From the NCBI RefSeq assembly GCF_029853675.1, contig NZ_CP122539.1, positions 1,171,001 through 1,235,000 on the forward strand: DNA of 64,000 nt, written 5' to 3'. Numbering within the stretch: position 1 is the first letter of the stretch; each line of letters begins with the position of its first letter. Under the pieces are notes generated by a model. That model saw only the letters and a list, made by a program, of their open reading frames with translations, made no database searches and was not told the origin of the DNA. This document shows, piece by piece, positions 8,960 through 17,403 of the stretch. Origin of the DNA: Tenacibaculum tangerinum. Lineage in GTDB: Bacteria > Bacteroidota > Bacteroidia > Flavobacteriales > Flavobacteriaceae. Made by a program: the position numbers and the translations under genes.

Positions 8960-8975
8960 CTGATGTACAACCCTC
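8944..8975. repeat. attC-like repeat, left half only (site 3)
   Basis: CAGCCAAC-AACGG overlaps the 3' end of the preceding gene. Together with AATAAC just upstream it is complementary to the start of the same cassette (8145-8157), allowing a 3-nt insertion. No matching right half follows, so the array ends here in a decayed or truncated site. Confidence 0.45.
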
Positions 8976-9224
8976 AAATTTCAAAAAAAGGAATTCATTT
9001 TAAAGCTATGTAAAGGCTTTATTTAGAACGAAGCCAAAATTTTTAACTTCTGATTTTGTTATTTTAGAAAGCTTAAAACAAAAGATGTTAAGTAATAAGG
9101 TACATTTTTAACCAAAACACAAAAGCAACAGCTTTGACCTCAGTTTTAGTAGATTTACTCTTGTTTTATAGAAGTCAACACAGTTTAGTTGAAATTCTTG
9201 AATTTTACGAGTGAAAGAAAAAAC

Positions 9225-9253
9225 AAAAAGTCTCGATTTTAGCGAGACTTTTT
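9225..9253. terminator. Intrinsic terminator, bidirectional
   Basis: Perfect 11-bp stem AAAAAGTCTCG/CGAGACTTTTT with a 7-nt loop and T-runs in both directions. It ends the SulP gene on the minus strand and separates it from the accessory block. Confidence 0.9.
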
Positions 9254-9255
9254 GT

Positions 9256-11130
9256 TTATAAATTATACTCAGATAGCGGTCTCGGAAAATCTTCTGGATT
9301 TGCTGCTAAATGATAGCGAGGATCGTCTACTGCTTCTTCGATAACCTCAGTAAAAATAGGACTTGCTTTGTATAACAACAACTTACAATCTTCACTTAAA
9401 TGTTTTAGGGTTACTTTTTTTCCAACGGCTTGATATTTTTCAACTATTGCAAAAATTGCTTCAATGGCTGAATGATCTGAAACACGCGATTCTACAAAGT
9501 CAATTTCAATGGTATCTGGATCGTTTTTAACATCAAATTTTTCATTGAATGCGGCAATACTTCCGAAGAATAAAGGTCCCCAAATTTCATATATTTTTGT
9601 TCCGTCTTCCTTAAATCGTTTCCTTGCCCTAATCTTTTTTGCATTTTCCCAAGAAAACACTAATGCGCTTACAATTACACCTGCTATTACAGCTATTGCC
9701 AAGTCGAATATTACGGTTAATACCGATACTAAAATAAGTACAAACAAATCGGTTTTTGGAATTTTATCAGCGATTCTAAAGCTAGACCATGCAAAAGTAC
9801 CTATAACCACCATAAACATTACTCCTACTAATGCAGCGATAGGAACTTGCTCTATTAAAGAGGAAGCAAAAAGGATAAACATAAGTAAAAATACGGCTGC
9901 CGTAATACCCGACAAACGACCTCGTCCGCCACCTTTAATGTTGATAATAGATTGCCCAATCATAGCACAACCTCCCATACCGCCAAACAAACCAGTAATA
10001 ATATTGGCACCTCCTTGCGCTAAACACTCTCTGTTAGAATTTCCGCGAGTTTCTGTTAAATCGTCTACTAAGTTTAGAGTCATTAACGATTCTATCAAAC
10101 CAATGGCTGCCAATATCAATGCATACGGAAAAATAAATCGAAGCGTTTCGAAATTCATTGGTATTTTAGAAAAGGTTTCTAAAACTGGCACAGGAAAACC
10201 TCCTTTCAATCCTTCTCCTCCACCTTCTCGTATAAAAGACCCAACAGTTGAAATATTCAACCCTGAAAAAATTACAATGGCAGAAACTACTAAAATCGCA
10301 ATTAATGCTTCTGGTAATTTTTTAGTTGCCTTTATTCGAGGAAGTCCCCACATGATTAACATGGTAAGTGCTACAAAAAATAGCATCGTTACTAGTTTTG
10401 GTGTTGGTAAAAAAGATTTTGAATCTCCTTTAATGTTGATGTCGTAAATAAAGTCATTCTCTACTGAAAATTGTACATTTTTAGTTGTCGCATCGTACAC
10501 CTTACCATCGTGAATTTCGTAAGCGAGTTGATTGGTTGTTATGTTAAAAAGTTGATTCCCTTCCTTTTTAAACATGGGTATTTTGGTTGAAACATCAATT
10601 ACATTTCCATCTTTTATAGCAAAGTGTTTTGTTGTTTTCTCGGTTTCTTTCAATGTATTTCCGTAAGGGTCTTTATCAAATGTTTTAAACATTCCGACCT
10701 GTGAAATAAATATTACAATCGCCAGCCCATTTACAAACCCCATCATTACAGGATGCGGTATCAATCTTACAAACTTACCGAGCTTAAAAACTCCTGCCAA
10801 CATTTGTATGACCCCCATTAACATTACTGTTAAAAACAAATAATACAGTCCTAAGTTTTCTCCTTCAGCACCCATTGCGTTTCCTTGGCTAACTAAGCTT
10901 ACCATCACGACTGCCAAGGCACCTGTAGCTCCAGAAATCATACCTGGTCTTCCACCAAAGATAGCCGTTATCAATCCAATCATAAAAGCGGCATATAACC
11001 CTACCAACGGATCTACACCTGCCACAAAAGCAAAGGCTACTGCCTCTGGCACCAACGCTAGAGCAACGGTAATTCCCGATAAAATATCGTTTCTTACATT
11101 GCCCATTCTCTTTCTAATAAACTCAGTCAT
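9256..11130 (-). CDS. SulP-family inorganic anion transporter with STAS domain
   Basis: 624 aa inner-membrane transporter. The N-terminal half carries SulP hallmarks: ITVALALVPEAVAFAFVAGV (~20-39), GLYAAFM, the GATGA motif and PHPVMMGFVNGLAIVIF (~125-141). The C-terminal ~110 residues are a STAS domain (VESRVSDHSAIEAI and on). Substrate (sulfate, bicarbonate or another anion) cannot be told from sequence. An unusual ~95-residue soluble insert (~148-245) splits the membrane core and contains three diverged repeats: IKDGNVIDVSTK, IHDGKVYDATTK and VENDFIYDINIK. The gene is monocistronic between its own promoter and terminator, divergent from pyrR. Confidence 0.92.
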   Translation of the reverse strand: MTEFIRKRMGNVRNDILSGITVALALVPEAVAFAFVAGVDPLVGLYAAFMIGLITAIFGGRPGMISGATGALAVVMVSLVSQGNAMGAEGENLGLYYLFLTVMLMGVIQMLAGVFKLGKFVRLIPHPVMMGFVNGLAIVIFISQVGMFKTFDKDPYGNTLKETEKTTKHFAIKDGNVIDVSTKIPMFKKEGNQLFNITTNQLAYEIHDGKVYDATTKNVQFSVENDFIYDINIKGDSKSFLPTPKLVTMLFFVALTMLIMWGLPRIKATKKLPEALIAILVVSAIVIFSGLNISTVGSFIREGGGEGLKGGFPVPVLETFSKIPMNFETLRFIFPYALILAAIGLIESLMTLNLVDDLTETRGNSNRECLAQGGANIITGLFGGMGGCAMIGQSIINIKGGGRGRLSGITAAVFLLMFILFASSLIEQVPIAALVGVMFMVVIGTFAWSSFRIADKIPKTDLFVLILVSVLTVIFDLAIAVIAGVIVSALVFSWENAKKIRARKRFKEDGTKIYEIWGPLFFGSIAAFNEKFDVKNDPDTIEIDFVESRVSDHSAIEAIFAIVEKYQAVGKKVTLKHLSEDCKLLLYKASPIFTEVIEEAVDDPRYHLAANPEDFPRPLSEYNL

Positions 11131-11160
11131 AATTTGTTAATATCTTTGCTAAAAAGTGGG

Positions 11161-11168
11161 CAAATATA
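11161..11168 (-). promoter_or_regulatory. -7 box of the SulP gene
   Basis: The minus strand reads TATATTTG, a perfect TAnnTTTG Bacteroidota -7 element, 31 bp upstream of the ATG at 11130. No clear -33 TTG at the ideal distance. Confidence 0.5.
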
Positions 11169-11206
11169 GCCATATTTTAGAGTTTATTGGTTTCTTTAAG
11201 TTTAAT

Positions 11207-11237
11207 TTTGCTCGCATTGATTTTTACCTTAATTTTG
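11207..11237 (+). promoter_or_regulatory. Promoter of pyrR-pyrB
   Basis: TTTG at 11207-11210, a 19-bp spacer, then TAATTTTG (TAnnTTTG) at 11230-11237. This is an excellent match to the Bacteroidota housekeeping promoter, ~37 bp before the pyrR ATG. A second possible -7 (TATCTTTG, 11141-11148) lies farther upstream. Confidence 0.6.
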
Positions 11238-11273
11238 AGCGTTGAACTATCAAACCAATTTTGGTAGCAACAA

Positions 11274-11828
11274 ATGAGCAGAAAAATACTACTTACCTCG
11301 AAAGAAATTGAAATCATTCTGCATCGATTAGCCTGTCAGTTAATCGAAAATCACAACGATTTTTCTAATACTGTTTTAATTGGGTTACAACCAAGAGGTA
11401 CTTATTTAGCTAACAGATTGGCTGAATTACTACGAAACGATTATGGGATTAAAGATTTACAATTAGGATTGTTAGATATTACCTTTTATCGTGATGATTT
11501 TCGCAGAAGAGAAGAACCCTTAGAAGCCACTTCTACACAAATTGATTTTTTAATTGAGTCTAAAAATGTCGTGATTATTGATGATGTTTTGTATTCAGGA
11601 AGAAGCGTACGAAGTGCTTTAACCGCCTTACAATCGTATGGACGACCAGATAATATTGAATTGTTGGTGTTGATTGATCGTCGTTTTAGTCGTCATTTAC
11701 CAATTCAACCCAATTATCGAGGAAGACAAGTAGATGCCATTAACGAAGAGAAAGTTGTTGTTTACTGGCAAGAAACTCATAAAGAAGACGCAATTTATCT
11801 TGAATCTAAGGTCTCAAAGCCTGATTAG
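11274..11828 (+). CDS. pyrR: Bifunctional pyr regulator / uracil phosphoribosyltransferase PyrR
   Basis: 184 aa, normal family length. It converts uracil and PRPP to UMP, and in many bacteria binds pyr mRNA or regulates pyr genes. The PRPP-binding motif is clear (VVIIDDVLYSGRSVRSAL, ~97-114), preceded by GLQPRGTYLANRLAELL (~37-53). It is the first gene of a cluster with pyrB 24 bp downstream, consistent with pyrimidine biosynthesis. I see no obvious attenuator stem-loop in the short leader, so an RNA-binding regulatory role here is not supported by the sequence itself. Confidence 0.95.
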   Translation: MSRKILLTSKEIEIILHRLACQLIENHNDFSNTVLIGLQPRGTYLANRLAELLRNDYGIKDLQLGLLDITFYRDDFRRREEPLEATSTQIDFLIESKNVVIIDDVLYSGRSVRSALTALQSYGRPDNIELLVLIDRRFSRHLPIQPNYRGRQVDAINEEKVVVYWQETHKEDAIYLESKVSKPD

Positions 11829-11852
11829 TTATGATTAAAAAAACAACTTAAA

Positions 11853-12785
11853 ATGAAGCAGTTAAGTGTTGAACATTTATTAGGAATAAAATACCTTACC
11901 AAAAATGACCTTGAGCTTATTTTTGAAACTGCTGCTCATTTTAAAGAAGTCATTAACCGCCCTATAAAAAAGGTTCCATCCTTACGCGATATTACGATTG
12001 CTAATTTATTTTTTGAAAATAGTACCCGTACAAAACTTTCTTTTGAATTGGCTGAAAAGCGCTTATCGGCAGATGTTATTAATTTTTCTGCCGGACAGTC
12101 TTCAGTAAAAAAAGGAGAAACACTTATTGATACGGTGAACAACATTCTATCAATGAAAGTTGATATTGTGGTAATGCGCCATTCGAATGTAGGAGCAGGA
12201 ATTTTCTTATCGAACCATGTAGATGCAAAAATTATCAATGCAGGTGATGGCACGCATGAACACCCTACCCAAGCTTTACTCGATAGTTTTTCTATGCGAG
12301 AAGCTTTGAATAGTAATTTAAAAGGTAAGAAAATTGTAATTGTTGGCGATGTATTGCACTCTCGTGTAGCCTTATCTAATATTTTTGCTCTACAATTACA
12401 AGGAGCTAAAGTTAAAGTTTGTGGACCTACTACATTAATTCCTAAATATATTTCTAGCTTAGGAGTTGAAGTAGAAACAAATCTTAAAAAAGCGTTGGAG
12501 TGGTGTGATGTTGCCAATGTACTTCGGGTACAACATGAACGCATGGATATTAAATATTTTCCATCGACTAGAGAATACACCCAACTTTTTGGAATTAATA
12601 AAGAAATTGTAGACAATCTTGGCAAGAAGATTGTTATCATGCATCCAGGACCTATTAATAGAGGCGTAGAACTAACAAGTGATGTAGCCGACAGCAATCA
12701 ATCAATAATTTTAAATCAGGTTGAAAACGGAGTAGCTGTTCGTATGGCTGTTATCTATTTGTTAGCTCAGCAAATTAAGAGATAG
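11853..12785 (+). CDS. pyrB: Aspartate carbamoyltransferase, catalytic subunit
   Basis: 310 aa. Catalyses carbamoyl phosphate + L-aspartate to N-carbamoyl-aspartate, the committed step of de novo pyrimidine synthesis, in the cytoplasm. It has the carbamoyl-phosphate loop FFENSTRTKLSFE (~50-62), the HPTQALLD motif (~135-142), and the C-terminal aspartate-binding HPGPINRGVE. Length is typical of a class that does not need a regulatory PyrI, and none is visible. Operon with pyrR upstream and the small STAS-like gene 7 bp downstream. Confidence 0.97.
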   Translation: MKQLSVEHLLGIKYLTKNDLELIFETAAHFKEVINRPIKKVPSLRDITIANLFFENSTRTKLSFELAEKRLSADVINFSAGQSSVKKGETLIDTVNNILSMKVDIVVMRHSNVGAGIFLSNHVDAKIINAGDGTHEHPTQALLDSFSMREALNSNLKGKKIVIVGDVLHSRVALSNIFALQLQGAKVKVCGPTTLIPKYISSLGVEVETNLKKALEWCDVANVLRVQHERMDIKYFPSTREYTQLFGINKEIVDNLGKKIVIMHPGPINRGVELTSDVADSNQSIILNQVENGVAVRMAVIYLLAQQIKR

Positions 12786-12792
12786 TTTACTT

Positions 12793-13125
12793 ATGAATGT
12801 AACAGAAAAATCAGCCTATACTTTAATTACTTCAAACGAAGAAAACTTCTTCGATTTTGTAAAAAATTTTCGTGAAGCGTACGTTAATTACAAGGATAAA
12901 AACTTGATAATTGAAATTTCAGAAAATTTTAAGGTTTCTAACGAAAATATTTTATTATTTTTGGAATACGCTCATAAGCATCAAAATAATGGCATATCTT
13001 TTGTGGTTGTTTCAAGAGATGTTACGATTGATGATTTTCCTGAAGACTTTAACATCGTGCCTACTTTAGTAGAAGCAGAAGATGTTGTTGAAATGGAAGA
13101 TATTCAGCGAGATTTGGGTTTTTAA
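12793..13125 (+). CDS. Small STAS-like conserved protein
   Basis: 110 aa, no signal peptide. The pattern NLIIEISENFKVSNENILLF ... NNGISFVVVS ... VPTLVEAEDVVEMEDIQRDL looks like an alternating beta-alpha STAS or anti-sigma-antagonist-type fold, ending in a strongly acidic helix. Its place between pyrB and rnz in one transcript suggests it may be mislabelled as part of ribonuclease Z elsewhere, but it has no metallo-beta-lactamase motif. Function unknown; fold assignment is tentative. Confidence 0.7.
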   Translation: MNVTEKSAYTLITSNEENFFDFVKNFREAYVNYKDKNLIIEISENFKVSNENILLFLEYAHKHQNNGISFVVVSRDVTIDDFPEDFNIVPTLVEAEDVVEMEDIQRDLGF

Positions 13126-13171
13126 CCCTGTATTTTAAAACAATTATCCATCATCCCCTAAAAGATAATTC

Positions 13172-13492
13172 ATGATTAAAAAACTACTTTTTATAGCATT
13201 TTTTTTGGTTATTTCGGTTGGTTTTTCCCAAGAAAAATCAATAGAAAAGCTATCTGCATCTCCAAACCCCTTTACAAATAGCACTACTATTTACTTTAAT
13301 GCCAAGCATAACCAAACGGTACTTTTAACCGTTAGAAATGTATTGGGTAAAACTGTATTTAGCAAAGAAATTAAGGTGATTTCAGGACGTAATTCTTTTC
13401 CTTTTCAGCGAAACGATTTAAAGTCTGGAATGTATATTTATGCTGTTCAAAGTAATAAAGAAATTATATCTAAACGCTTTGTTATTAAATAA
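13172..13492 (+). CDS. Secreted mini-protein: signal peptide plus T9SS type A sorting domain only
   Basis: 106 aa. Signal peptide MIKKLLFIAFFLVISVGFSQ is followed after ~7 residues by a complete T9SS C-terminal sorting domain: SASPNPFTNSTTIYF, a VLLTVRNVLGKTVF segment and the end LKSGMYIYAVQSNKE...KRFVIK. No room remains for a passenger domain. The family normally directs large secreted proteins through the type IX system. A 7-bp inverted repeat (AATTATC 13142-13148, GATAATT 13164-13170) sits directly before the ATG. Whether this is a reduced remnant or a functional small protein is open. Confidence 0.85.
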   Translation: MIKKLLFIAFFLVISVGFSQEKSIEKLSASPNPFTNSTTIYFNAKHNQTVLLTVRNVLGKTVFSKEIKVISGRNSFPFQRNDLKSGMYIYAVQSNKEIISKRFVIK

Positions 13493-13498
13493 ATCAGT

Positions 13499-14434
13499 AT
13501 GCAATTAACCGTTTTGGGTTGTCATTCTGCTACTCCTAGAGTTAATGCTTACCCTACTTCTCAATATTTAGAAATTAACAACCGCCATTTTTTAATCGAC
13601 TGTGGCGAGGGTACGCAGCGACAAATGCGTAAGTACAAAGTTGGTTTTTCAAAAATCGACCATATATTTATTTCTCATTTACATGGTGACCACTTTTTTG
13701 GTTTAGTAGGCCTTATTGCTACTCTCGGAATTTTAAACAGAGAAAAAGAACTCCATATTTATGGTCCGAAAGGCATTAAAGAAGTAACCACGTTACAATT
13801 AAAATTTTCTAAGACTTGGACTAAATATGCTATTGTTTTCCATGAATTAACTTCTACCGAAAGTGAACTAATTTTTGAAGATAATAAAGTATCTGTTAGA
13901 ACTATTCCTCTAAACCACAGAGTGTATACAAATGGTTTTCTATTTACCGAAAAGGCAAAACCAAGAAAATTACATATTGAAAATATTCAACAATATGACG
14001 AAATAGAAACGTGTGATTTTCACCATATAAAAGCAGGGAAAGACTTTGTTCTTTCTACAGGAGAAATTGTTTCTAATGATGAATTAACTATTGACCCTCC
14101 AAAACCTTTGAGTTTTGCTTTTTGTAGCGATACTGCCTACAAACCTTCCATTATTCCTATTATTAAAAATGTAGATTTGCTATACCATGAAGCAACATTT
14201 TTAAAAGATAGAGAAGATTTATGTGAAAAGACAAAACACTCAACGGCCGAACAAGCAGCCTCAATTGCTAGTCAAGCAAATGCTGGTAAATTAATTATTG
14301 GTCATTATTCTAACAGGTATAAAAATATAGACGATTTTAAAGCAGAGGCTCAAACAGTTTTTAACAATACCGAATTGGCAGAAGTAGGAAAACGGTATAC
14401 TACCGATGCTTTTCCTGTTGAAATTCTAAACTAA
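13499..14434 (+). CDS. rnz: Ribonuclease Z (tRNA 3' endonuclease)
   Basis: 311 aa, normal length. A metallo-beta-lactamase fold enzyme that removes 3' trailers from tRNA precursors. The zinc motif HLHGDHFFGLVGL (~60-72) has the HxHxDH arrangement. Further ligands are in FCSDTAYKPS (~208-217) and GHYSNRY near the C-terminus; the HEATF motif (~231) is typical of RNase Z. It lies 6 bp after the T9SS mini-gene. Its stop overlaps the convergent CoA-binding gene by 4 bp. Confidence 0.95.
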   Translation: MQLTVLGCHSATPRVNAYPTSQYLEINNRHFLIDCGEGTQRQMRKYKVGFSKIDHIFISHLHGDHFFGLVGLIATLGILNREKELHIYGPKGIKEVTTLQLKFSKTWTKYAIVFHELTSTESELIFEDNKVSVRTIPLNHRVYTNGFLFTEKAKPRKLHIENIQQYDEIETCDFHHIKAGKDFVLSTGEIVSNDELTIDPPKPLSFAFCSDTAYKPSIIPIIKNVDLLYHEATFLKDREDLCEKTKHSTAEQAASIASQANAGKLIIGHYSNRYKNIDDFKAEAQTVFNNTELAEVGKRYTTDAFPVEILN

Positions 14435-14793
14435 TATTGTTTTGTTGATAAAAGTACGAGGGTACAAGCGATTTCACTATCAATATTATTTTCCTTTAAT
14501 AACTTTATGAATGTTGGGTTTTCAGTACCTGGATTAAAAATAACTCTACGAGGTTGTAAACTTATAATGTAATCGTAATACGCTTTTTGTCGTTCTGCAT
14601 TAAGGTAAAGAGTTACTGTATCGATATTGGTAAATGGTTTCTTTTCAGTTTCAATTATAACGTTACCAATACTTCCTTTTCGAATACCAATGGCTAAGGT
14701 TTCTATATTTCTTTCTATCAATCTTTTAATAGCGATATTCGAGTATTTATTAGGGTTTAAAGAAGCCCCTAAAACCAAAGTACGTTTTTTCAT
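14431..14793 (-). CDS. CoA-binding domain protein (YccU-like)
   Basis: 120 aa Rossmann-fold protein. It begins KKRTLVLGASLNPNKYSNIA, a glycine-containing nucleotide/CoA-binding loop, and ends with LLKENNIDSEIACTLVLL. This stand-alone CoA-binding domain family resembles the N-terminal part of succinyl-CoA synthetase alpha; its cellular role is not established. Convergent with rnz, 4-bp overlap. It has its own -7 box upstream. Confidence 0.85.
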   Translation of the reverse strand: MKKRTLVLGASLNPNKYSNIAIKRLIERNIETLAIGIRKGSIGNVIIETEKKPFTNIDTVTLYLNAERQKAYYDYIISLQPRRVIFNPGTENPTFIKLLKENNIDSEIACTLVLLSTKQY

Positions 14794-14833
14794 TTCCTGT
14801 TAATATTACGTTAAACCCTGTTAAACCAGGTAA

Positions 14834-14841
14834 CAAAGATA
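14834..14841 (-). promoter_or_regulatory. -7 box of the CoA-binding gene
   Basis: The minus strand reads TATCTTTG, 41 bp upstream of the ATG at 14793. The leader between them contains tandem GTTAAACC units (14814-14829) of unknown meaning. Confidence 0.45.
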
Positions 14842-14891
14842 AAGCATAAATAGTCTCTTAGGCATAGAAACTGTTCAAAAAACAAAACAAA

Positions 14892-17317
14892 ATGAAAAAC
14901 ATAATTTTCGTATTTTTAGTCTTACTTGCTTCAAATATTCATGCCCAAATGCCTAAAGACATACTTCCCAAAACTGGGGTTATTTCTGGTAAGGTGATCG
15001 ACCAAACAACGCAACAACCATTACCTTATGTAAATATTATTATCAAAGATGCTGCCAAAAAAATTATTACTGGTGGAATTTCCGACGATAGTGGACTGTT
15101 TACGGTAAAAAATATTCCTGAAGGAAAAAACACTGTAGAAATACAGTTTATAGGATATAAAACCTTTGCCAAGCTTATTTCAGTAAATCGTAAAACGAAC
15201 AAAATTAATCTTGGTACCATTGCTCTTGAAGAAGATACCACCACCTTAGATGAAGTAGAAATTCGTGCAGAAACTTCTTCCGTAACTCAAAAGGTAGACA
15301 GAAAAGTGATTAATGTTGGTAAAGATTTAACTTCGGCAGGAGCTACCGCTTCTGACTTGTTAAACAATGTACAATCGGTAAGTGTAGATAGCCAATCAGG
15401 TAACATTAGCTTACGTGGTAACGAAAACGTACGAGTATTGGTTGACGGTAAACCTACTAATATTCCTGCTTCTCAATTGTTAAAACAAATTCCTTCTTCG
15501 TCTATTAAAAGTGTAGAGTTAATTACCAATCCATCAGCAAAATACAATCCTGAAGGAATGAGTGGTATTATTAATATTATTTTGAATAAAAATGCCAATA
15601 TGGGCTTCAATGGCTCTGTAAATACTGGTATTGAAGCTGGACATTATGTTCGTTACAATGCGTCTACTAACATGAATTACAAAACAGGAAAAGTTAACTT
15701 CTTTGGTAATTATGGATTTAGAGGTGGTGATAATTATAACTTCGGATATGTGAATAGACCTGGAGTTAATAACCAAGATTTTATTTTTGTAAATGATAAC
15801 GAATCTCACCTATTCAAAATTGGAGCTGATATTTATTTAGATGATAAAAACACCTTATCTCTTTACACCACTCAAAATTGGTTCGATAGTAATGCTAGTG
15901 GGCGTGCCATTATCACAGACAGTAATGGTGATTTAATTGAGAACTCACCAAATACTCAAACCAATGAAAGTCATAATCAGGCGTATAACATAAACTATAA
16001 ACACGATTTCGAAAAAAGGGACATTCGATAGAGTTTGAAGGAAACTTCTCTCAAAATAATACTCCTATCTTTTTAGAAAACAGCTTTAAAGAAGGTTCTC
16101 AACCAGATTATTTTAATGACATTCATAACAACAGGAAAAGTACACTGCTAAATTTAGATTATACAAATCCTATTGCTAAAAATGGAAAATTAGAGTTAGG
16201 GTTGGAATATAGAGTTGATGACTCTGACAATACGAACCTAACAAATCAACAAATTTTAGTAGAAGAACCAGATATTTATACCGATTTAGGCAACTCTTCT
16301 TTTAGCTATGATAGAGATATTTATTCTGCTTATGCGAACTACAACCACAACTTTGGCAAGTTAAGCATGCAATTGGGTGCACGTTTAGAACAATATAAAA
16401 TTAAAGGAGTATTTAATCAAGAGGGTGAAGCTACTGCAACTGTTACCGACGATATTTTCACCATATATCCATCTGCATTTTTTACGTTTAATCCTTCTGA
16501 GAAAAATCAATTTCAGTTGAGCTATAGCAAACGTGTTGACAGACCAGGTATACAACAAGTAAACCCTATTAGAGAATGGAGTACTCCATTAATTACTTCG
16601 GTAGGTAACCCCGATCTTGTTCCTCAATTTACCAATTCGGTTGAATTCAATTACACTCGAAAAATAAAAGGCGGTTCTTTCACTTTAGGTAGTTTTTACA
16701 GAAATATTAATGATGTAATTAATAGAGCTACCTATAAAGATCCTAGCGATGAAAACAATGTAAGACAAATATTAACTTTTGCTAATTTCGATGACACCGA
16801 TGCCTATGGTTTAGAGTTTTCTTTAAACTATAAAATTGCCAAATGGTGGCGTGCGAATGCTAGTATGGATTACTACTCTCAAAAACAATTTGGAACTACC
16901 GATTTAAGTAATCCTAATGCCCCTACTATCGAAGTTGAAACAAATATTTTCAATGCACGTATTAGCAATAGTTTTACAGTATCTAAAAAATTACGTTTAC
17001 AATTATTTGCCATGTATAGAGGCGCAAACGAAGATATTCAATGGAATGTCGCCCATATGAAAATGGTTAACCTAGGTGCTAATTATAGCATATTGAAGGG
17101 CAAAGGAGATCTTAACTTTAGAGTAAACGATATTTTTAATACAATGAGGTTCAAATTTGATTCTGAAAGACCTTTCGTTCAAAATGGGCGTTTTAAATGG
17201 GAAAGTAGAACGGCTTATATCGGGTTTAACTACAGATTCGGCGGGGGTAAAAACAAGGCTCGTGCTAGAAAACAACGTGATACTAATGAGAAACAAGGAG
17301 GTGGAGGCTTCCTATAG
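14892..17317 (+). pseudogene. Outer-membrane beta-barrel receptor, frameshifted (copy 1 of a tandem pair)
   Basis: Signal peptide, then a CarboxypepD_reg-like domain (GKVIDQTTQQPLPYVNI, ~30-115), a plug domain (LRGNENVRVLVDGKP; ITNPSAKYNPEGMSG) and a beta-barrel ending FGGGKNKARARKQRD. The frame breaks at the A6 tract 16012-16017: the 5' frame stops at 16029-16031 after 379 codons, while the homologous barrel continues in the -1 frame to 17317. Adding one A restores FEKKGHSIEFEGNFSQ and an ~808-aa protein collinear with the intact neighbour. No decay is seen elsewhere. Either a base-calling error, a recent mutation or, less likely, recoding. Substrate unknown; no clear TonB box seen. Confidence 0.85.
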
Positions 17318-17340
17318 GATTAGTTTTTATTAATTATTTG

Positions 17341-17373
17341 AAAAAAAACGAAGTTAGCTGCTTCGTTTTTTTT
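17341..17373 (+). terminator. Intrinsic terminator after barrel copy 1
   Basis: Stem AAAACGAAG/CTTCGTTTT with loop TTAGCTG and a T-run, separating the two tandem paralogues into independent transcripts. Confidence 0.85.
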
Positions 17374-17403
17374 ATTTTTAGCAAAATTTAATCCCCCGAA
17401 TAC

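Noticed and set aside
5897..8975. Calling the integrase the enzyme of the cassette array (an integron integrase)
   Set aside because: It has the ordinary catalytic domain of Bacteroidota island integrases; I see no integron-specific motif, and it is oriented away with its own probable att region.
9509..10447. 312-codon plus-strand open frame across the SulP gene
   Set aside because: Exact antisense of a well-conserved transporter; composition and motifs are those of a shadow frame.
11936..12697. 253-codon minus-strand open frame across pyrB
   Set aside because: Antisense of a confidently identified enzyme, no ribosome site or family features.
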